Below, piece after piece: positions 59,985 through 64,000 of a stretch of DNA of 64,000 nt (the first letter of the stretch is position 1; each line of letters begins with the position of its first letter). Both the position numbers and the translations under genes were made by a program. The stretch is from contig NZ_CP016282.1 of NCBI RefSeq assembly GCF_001679725.1, forward strand, positions 2,666,001 through 2,730,000, given 5' to 3'. The notes under the pieces are model-generated. The model searched no databases. It was given only the letters and a program-made list of their open reading frames with translations, and was not told the DNA's origin. This DNA is from Cryobacterium arcticum. Its GTDB lineage: Bacteria > Actinomycetota > Actinomycetes > Actinomycetales > Microbacteriaceae.

Positions 59985-61385
59985 ATGACATTCCGGCCGG
60001 ACGAGTACCGGGCGCCCCTCGAGCAGGCGGTCCGGTCGGCACAGGAGTGGCTGGGCTCGCTGCCGACCCGGCCCGTGAAACCCGCACTGCCCGTCGAGAA
60101 ACTGGCGGCGGCCTTCGACCGGCCCCTGCCCGACGGGCCCGCCGATCCTGCAGCGGTGGTCACCGAACTTGCCACGCTGGCCGAACCCGGGCTCATGGCC
60201 ATCGGCTCCGGCCGCTTCTTCGGCTGGGTGATGGGCGGCACGCTGCCGGCCGCGCTCTCCGCCGACTGGCTGGTGAGCGCGTGGGACCAGAACGGCGGGC
60301 TGCGCTACGCGACTCCGGCCACCGCGGCCATCGAGGAACGCGCGGGCAGGTGGATCCTCGACCTGCTGCACCTGCCGCCCTCGAGCGCGGTCGGTTTCGC
60401 CACCGGCGGCACGATGGCCAATTTTGTCGGCCTCGCCGCCGGCCGGGGTGCGGTGCTGCGCGCGGCCGGCTGGGACGTCAACAGCGACGGCCTCACCGGC
60501 GCGCCCCGGGTGACGGTGCTCGCCGGCGCCGAGGTGCACATCTCGGTACTCCTCGCGCTGCGCTACCTGGGCCTGGGCGAACCGACCCTCGTCGCCGCCG
60601 ATGCGCAGGGACGCATCCGCCCCGACGCCCTGGCGGAGGCGCTGGCGGCGGTCACCGGACCCTGCCTGGTGGTGCTGCAGGCGGGCAACCTGCACTCCGG
60701 CGCGTTCGACCCGATGCGCCAGTGCATCCGCCTGGCCCACGACGCGGGGGCCTGGGTGCACGTCGACGGCGCCTTCGGCCTGTGGGCGGCAGCGAGCCCG
60801 CGCTGGACGGCGGCGCTGGAGGGCCTGGAGACCGCCGATTCCTGGGCAACGGATGCGCACAAGACCCTCAACGTGCCCTACGACTGCGGCATCGCCGTGG
60901 TGGCCGACCCGGCCGCCCTACGATCGGCGTTCGGCGCGCAAACCAGCTACTTCGTGCAGGATGACGCCGGTGCCGCCGACCCCATGGAGCTGGTGCCCGA
61001 ACTGTCCAGGCGCGCACGCGGCGTTCCGGTGTGGGCGGCCCTCCGGTCGCTCGGCCGCAGCGGCACCGTGGCGCTCGTCGAGGGCCTCGCCGACAACGCC
61101 AGGGCACTCGCCGACGCTCTGGCCGCGCTGCCCGGCGTCGAGGTGCTCAACGACGTCGTGTTCACCCAGGTGTCGGTCGCATTCGGCTCCGACGACCGCA
61201 CCCGCCGGGTGACGCAGGCCCTCATCCAGGACGGCACGGTGTGGATGAGCGGGTCGGCCTGGTCCGGTCGGGCGGTGCTGCGCATCTCGGTGAGCAATTG
61301 GACGACGGATGCCGCCGATGTGGCCGTCTCCGTCGACGCCGTCGCCCGGGCGCTGGCCCAGGTCACGGCCGCCGAGCGGGAGTGA
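59985..61385 (+). CDS. PLP-dependent group II decarboxylase family protein
   Basis: 466 aa. PLP-binding Lys in DSWATDAHKTLNVPYDCG; other family marks are AIGSGRFFGWVMGGTLPAAL, GFATGGTMANFVGLAAGRGA and WVHVDGAFGLWAAA. The typical substrates are aromatic L-amino acids, glutamate or 2,4-diaminobutyrate; the sequence does not settle which. The NNNxxW-like C-terminal strand of true decarboxylases is not obvious, so an aminotransferase-like or lyase reaction is possible. Start ATG 59985, TATGGT 6 nt upstream. Confidence 0.87.
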   Translation: MTFRPDEYRAPLEQAVRSAQEWLGSLPTRPVKPALPVEKLAAAFDRPLPDGPADPAAVVTELATLAEPGLMAIGSGRFFGWVMGGTLPAALSADWLVSAWDQNGGLRYATPATAAIEERAGRWILDLLHLPPSSAVGFATGGTMANFVGLAAGRGAVLRAAGWDVNSDGLTGAPRVTVLAGAEVHISVLLALRYLGLGEPTLVAADAQGRIRPDALAEALAAVTGPCLVVLQAGNLHSGAFDPMRQCIRLAHDAGAWVHVDGAFGLWAAASPRWTAALEGLETADSWATDAHKTLNVPYDCGIAVVADPAALRSAFGAQTSYFVQDDAGAADPMELVPELSRRARGVPVWAALRSLGRSGTVALVEGLADNARALADALAALPGVEVLNDVVFTQVSVAFGSDDRTRRVTQALIQDGTVWMSGSAWSGRAVLRISVSNWTTDAADVAVSVDAVARALAQVTAAERE

Positions 61386-61402
61386 CGGCAGCCACGGCCT
61401 GA

Positions 61403-61408
61403 CAGACT
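61403..61408 (+). promoter_or_regulatory. Weak putative -10 box (CAGACT) of leaderless RNase HI mRNA
   Basis: CAGACT-GGATCC-ATG(61415). Matches A2 and T6 of the -10 but not T1. Confidence 0.3.
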
Positions 61409-61414
61409 GGATCC

Positions 61415-62119
61415 ATGACTATCACCGCCGCCGCAGACGGATCCGCCCTCGGAAACCCCGGACCGGCCGGGTGGGCCTGGTACATCGACGACAACAACTG
61501 GGCCGCCGGCGGCTGGAAGCACGCCACCAACAACCAGGGCGAGCTCAAGGCCGTCCTCGAACTGTTCCGCGCCACCGCGCACGTTGACGACGACCTGCTC
61601 GTGCTCTGCGACAGCCAGTACGTGATCAACTCGGTGACCAAGTGGATGCGCGGCTGGAAGGCCAAGGGCTGGCGCAAGGCCGACGGCAAGGCCGTGATGA
61701 ACCTCGAGCTGTTGCAGGAGATCGACGAGGCCCTCGTGGGCCGCCGGTACCGCTTCGAATGGGTGAAGGGCCACGCCAACCACCCGCTCAACGAGGCCGC
61801 GGACTCCCGCGCCCGGGCGGTGTCGGAGGCGTACCAGCGGAACGCCCCGATCCCCACCGGGCCCGGCTTTGTGGCGGGCGGACCGGCACCGGCCGCACGG
61901 GCGACGGCCGCTCCCGTGACGAAGACCGCACCGGCGAAGACGGCACCGGCGGCGAAGACCGCACCCCGGGCATCCGCCGATCTGGGCCTGTTCGACCTGG
62001 AGGTCGACCGGCCGCATTCGGTGCAGGTGGCGCTCAGCGCCGAGGAACTCGCCCGGCTCAAGCGCCGGGCGAGCACCCGCGGCGTCAGCCCCGAGGAACT
62101 GCTCCGCGACCTGATCTGA
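61415..62119 (+). CDS. rnhA: Ribonuclease HI with C-terminal ribbon-helix-helix-like extension
   Basis: 234 aa. The RNase H domain (1-150) has the four acidic residues: Asp in AADGSALGNPGPAG, Glu in NNQGELKAV, Asp in LCDSQYVIN, Asp in NEAADSRARA, and the basic handle KWMRGWKAKGWRKADGKAV. Then a Thr/Pro/Ala/Lys linker (TKTAPAKTAPAAKTAP) and ~45 residues, VQVALSAEELARLKRRASTR ... SPEELLRDLI, that look like a ribbon-helix-helix DNA-binding unit. Normal RnhA ends near residue 155, so the tail is an addition. Stops 3 bp from the convergent MFS gene. Confidence 0.9.
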   Translation: MTITAAADGSALGNPGPAGWAWYIDDNNWAAGGWKHATNNQGELKAVLELFRATAHVDDDLLVLCDSQYVINSVTKWMRGWKAKGWRKADGKAVMNLELLQEIDEALVGRRYRFEWVKGHANHPLNEAADSRARAVSEAYQRNAPIPTGPGFVAGGPAPAARATAAPVTKTAPAKTAPAAKTAPRASADLGLFDLEVDRPHSVQVALSAEELARLKRRASTRGVSPEELLRDLI

Positions 62120-62122
62120 GAA

Positions 62123-63628
62123 TCAGGCGCGGGCGGTGTTCTTCTTGGCCGCCTTCTTCTTGGCCGCGTTCTTGTGCGGCAGCAGGGTGTTGGCCTCGTC
62201 GAGCGACATGCCGTTGGTCTCGGGAACCTTGGTGAGCACGAAGAGGAACGACAGTCCGGCGAAGAGTGCGTACATGCCGTAGGTGAGCGGCAGGGACAGC
62301 GCCGCCATGGGCGGGAACGTGACCGTGATCAGGAAGTTCGCGATCCACTGGGCGGCAGCGGCCAGGCCGAGCGCCTTGGCGCGGATGGTGTTGGGGAAGA
62401 TCTCGCCCAGCAGCACCCAGACGACGGGGCCCCAGGAGGCGCCGAAGGAGATCACGAAGACGTTCGCGGCGACGAGGGCGATCGGGCCCCAGGCGCCGGG
62501 CAGGGCGAGTTCGCCGTCTGTCATGACCGACTGACTGAACGCGATGGCCATGGTGGCCAGTGACACGGTCATGCCGATGGACCCCGTGAGAAGGATGGGC
62601 CGGCGGCCGATCCGGTCGACCAGGGCGATGGCCACCAGGGTGACCAGGATATTCGTGACCGAGGTGGCCACCGAGATGGCCAGCGAGCTGGACTCCTCGA
62701 AGCCCACGGCGCTCCACAGGGTGGTCGAGTAGTAGAAGATCACGTTGATGCCCACGAACTGCTGGAACACCGACAGGGTGATGCCGATCCAGACGATGGG
62801 CTTGAGGCCGAAGACCGGTCCGCGCAGCGTGCCGGTGCGCTTGGCCTTGAGGTCCTCGTCGATCGACTTCTTCATGTCGCGGATCTCCCGGTCCACGTCG
62901 CCGTTCGGCCAGACCTTGGCGAGCACCTCGCGGGCCTTCGGCTCCTTGTCGTGCAGCACCAGGTACCGCGGCGACTCCGGCAGCAGCAGCGCGATCACGC
63001 CGTAGATGAGCGCCGGGATGGCGCTGACCAGGAACATCCAGCGCCAGGCCTCCAGACCCCACCAGAACATCTCGCTCGCCCCGCCGGCCGTCGTGGCGAA
63101 CACGGCGTCGGAGAGCAGGGCGGCGAAGATGCCGATGGTGATCGCCAGCTGCTGCAGCGAGCCGAGGCGGCCGCGCATCTGCCGGGGCGAGATCTCGGCG
63201 ATGTAGGCCGGGGCGACCACGGAGGCCAGCCCAATGCCGACACCGCCGAGCACCCGCCAGACGATGAGGTCGACGACGCCGAAGGCGAGCCCGGAGCCTA
63301 CCGAACTGGCGAAGAAGACGATCGCGCCCACGAGCATCACGGGGATGCGCCCGAACCGGTCGGCCAGGCGTCCGCCGAGGAAGGCGCCGGTCGCGGCGCC
63401 GAGCAGGGCGCTGGCCACGGCGAAACCGGTGATGGCCTCGGTGAGGCCGAATTGGCCCTTGATGGCTTCGACCGCGCCGTTGATCACGGAGGAATCGAAT
63501 CCGAAGAGGAAGCCGCCGAACGCGCCGGCGATGGCCAGCGCGATGACCTTCCGGTTCGTGCCGGGGGCGACCCCGGGAAGACTACCTGTTGACGGCCCGT
63601 TTCCAGACGGTTTCGTCGTCTTGCTCAT
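62123..63628 (-). CDS. Sugar porter-family MFS transporter
   Basis: 501 aa with 12 helices. Sugar porter signatures: GGFLFGFDSSVINGAVEAIK (helix 1), GGRLADRFGRIPVMLVGAI, RVLGGVGIGLASVVAPAYIAE, PESPRYLVL, QQFVGINVIFYYS, DRIGRRPILL and PETNGMSLDE (PETKG variant). The Lys-rich C-terminus (KNAAKKKAAKKN) is cytoplasmic. Import of a hexose, pentose or inositol by proton symport is expected. Start ATG 63628 with GGGAG upstream; TTG two codons earlier is less likely. Confidence 0.93.
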   Translation of the reverse strand: MSKTTKPSGNGPSTGSLPGVAPGTNRKVIALAIAGAFGGFLFGFDSSVINGAVEAIKGQFGLTEAITGFAVASALLGAATGAFLGGRLADRFGRIPVMLVGAIVFFASSVGSGLAFGVVDLIVWRVLGGVGIGLASVVAPAYIAEISPRQMRGRLGSLQQLAITIGIFAALLSDAVFATTAGGASEMFWWGLEAWRWMFLVSAIPALIYGVIALLLPESPRYLVLHDKEPKAREVLAKVWPNGDVDREIRDMKKSIDEDLKAKRTGTLRGPVFGLKPIVWIGITLSVFQQFVGINVIFYYSTTLWSAVGFEESSSLAISVATSVTNILVTLVAIALVDRIGRRPILLTGSIGMTVSLATMAIAFSQSVMTDGELALPGAWGPIALVAANVFVISFGASWGPVVWVLLGEIFPNTIRAKALGLAAAAQWIANFLITVTFPPMAALSLPLTYGMYALFAGLSFLFVLTKVPETNGMSLDEANTLLPHKNAAKKKAAKKNTARA

Positions 63629-63729
63629 TGCCAAATCTCCCGTGTTCGCTGGTGGTTCTGCCGTGTGGGCAACCTGACGAGCCTACGCCTGCTCTTCCCG
63701 TGGTCATCGCCGCATGCTATCTATGAGCC

Positions 63730-64000
63730 ATGACGCGATTCCTCGGGGTGGATCTGGCTTGGGCGGAAGGCACGGCGACGAAACCGGCGAACGAGAGCGG
63801 GCTGGCCTGCATCGACGAGACCGGCCGGGTGCTCGACGCGGGGTGGGCGCGCGGGATCGACGAGGTCGTTCACTGGGTGCAGTCCGTGGCCGAACCCGGG
63901 TCGGTGCTGGCGGTGGATGCACCGTTGGTGGTGAACAACCCGACCGGCATGCGGGACTGCGAGAAGGAGACCGGCTCCCGGTACGGCCGCTGGAAGGTGT
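63730..64000 (+). CDS. DUF429-family protein, N-terminal part (runs off the right edge)
   Basis: First ~90 residues only. FLGVDLAWAEGTATKPANES and LAVDAPLVVNNPTGMRDCEK match the RNase H-like fold pattern of DUF429 proteins (predicted nucleases). Two of the acidic residues expected at the active site, in GVDLAW and AVDAPL, are present. Divergent from the MFS transporter, 101 bp between starts. Confidence 0.75.
   Translation, partial: MTRFLGVDLAWAEGTATKPANESGLACIDETGRVLDAGWARGIDEVVHWVQSVAEPGSVLAVDAPLVVNNPTGMRDCEKETGSRYGRWKV

Overview
The window is about 64 kb of high-GC DNA from an actinobacterium, most likely a Microbacteriaceae member (Cryobacterium/Leifsonia-like; the genus is my inference). 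The basis is the GC-rich coding, pervasive GTGA/ATGA overlaps between neighbouring genes, many apparently leaderless starts, and gene order. The housekeeping genes mfd, pth, rplY, prs and glmU on the left, and ispE, rsmA, tatD, metG, rsmI and pmt in the middle, are the same set that lies together in Mycobacterium tuberculosis (Rv1002c to Rv1020, from memory). Here about 20 kb of accessory genes separates the two halves.

Layout. 1-8.5 kb: start of mfd, pth (apparent CTG start), rplY, a GntR regulator followed by gnd, an amino acid permease, a small membrane protein, prs, glmU and tRNA-Gln. 8.6-25.3 kb: an accessory envelope region. After a MarR regulator come ten minus-strand genes, transcribed from pstC at 21998 to pstB at 9072. 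They encode a PstC/PstA/PstB-type ABC transporter, three different PstS-like proteins (two with C-terminal membrane anchors), a WxL-like secreted protein, a DUF916 (WxL-interacting) protein, a second Ig-like membrane protein and a sortase-fold protein without the catalytic His and Cys. Upstream lies a three-gene operon for a PASTA Ser/Thr kinase, a lytic transglycosylase and a small unknown protein. I consider this region the best candidate for an undescribed system: a surface assembly that combines Pst-type transport and binding parts with WxL/DUF916 wall-display parts. 25.4-31.7 kb: metQ-metN-metI methionine importer, an ABC-F ATPase, and a 1.4 kb array of interleaved inverted and direct repeats.

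31.7-38.7 kb: ispE, rsmA, tatD, metG, rsmI (minus) and the divergent protein O-mannosyltransferase. 38.8-49.3 kb: a fatty acid desaturase, a YeiH-type exporter, an O-acetylhomoserine sulfhydrylase-like enzyme, a CoA-binding protein, L-serine dehydratase, a LysM lipoprotein, a Gfo/Idh oxidoreductase, an Lrp regulator and a Ski2-like helicase. 49.3-53.9 kb: a three-gene operon with a processive family 2 glycosyltransferase, a HlyD-like adaptor and a GH81 endo-beta-1,3-glucanase lipoprotein, which suggests synthesis and trimming of a beta-glucan exopolysaccharide. 54.3-64 kb: a membrane sulfite-oxidase-type molybdoenzyme, a DksA-like protein, an NTF2-like protein, a second small molybdoenzyme with its flavin reductase and a DUF6510 zinc-ribbon protein, a MarP-like protease, a PLP decarboxylase, RNase HI with a C-terminal extension, a sugar transporter and the start of a DUF429 protein.

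All function calls come from reading motifs by eye; no database search was run.
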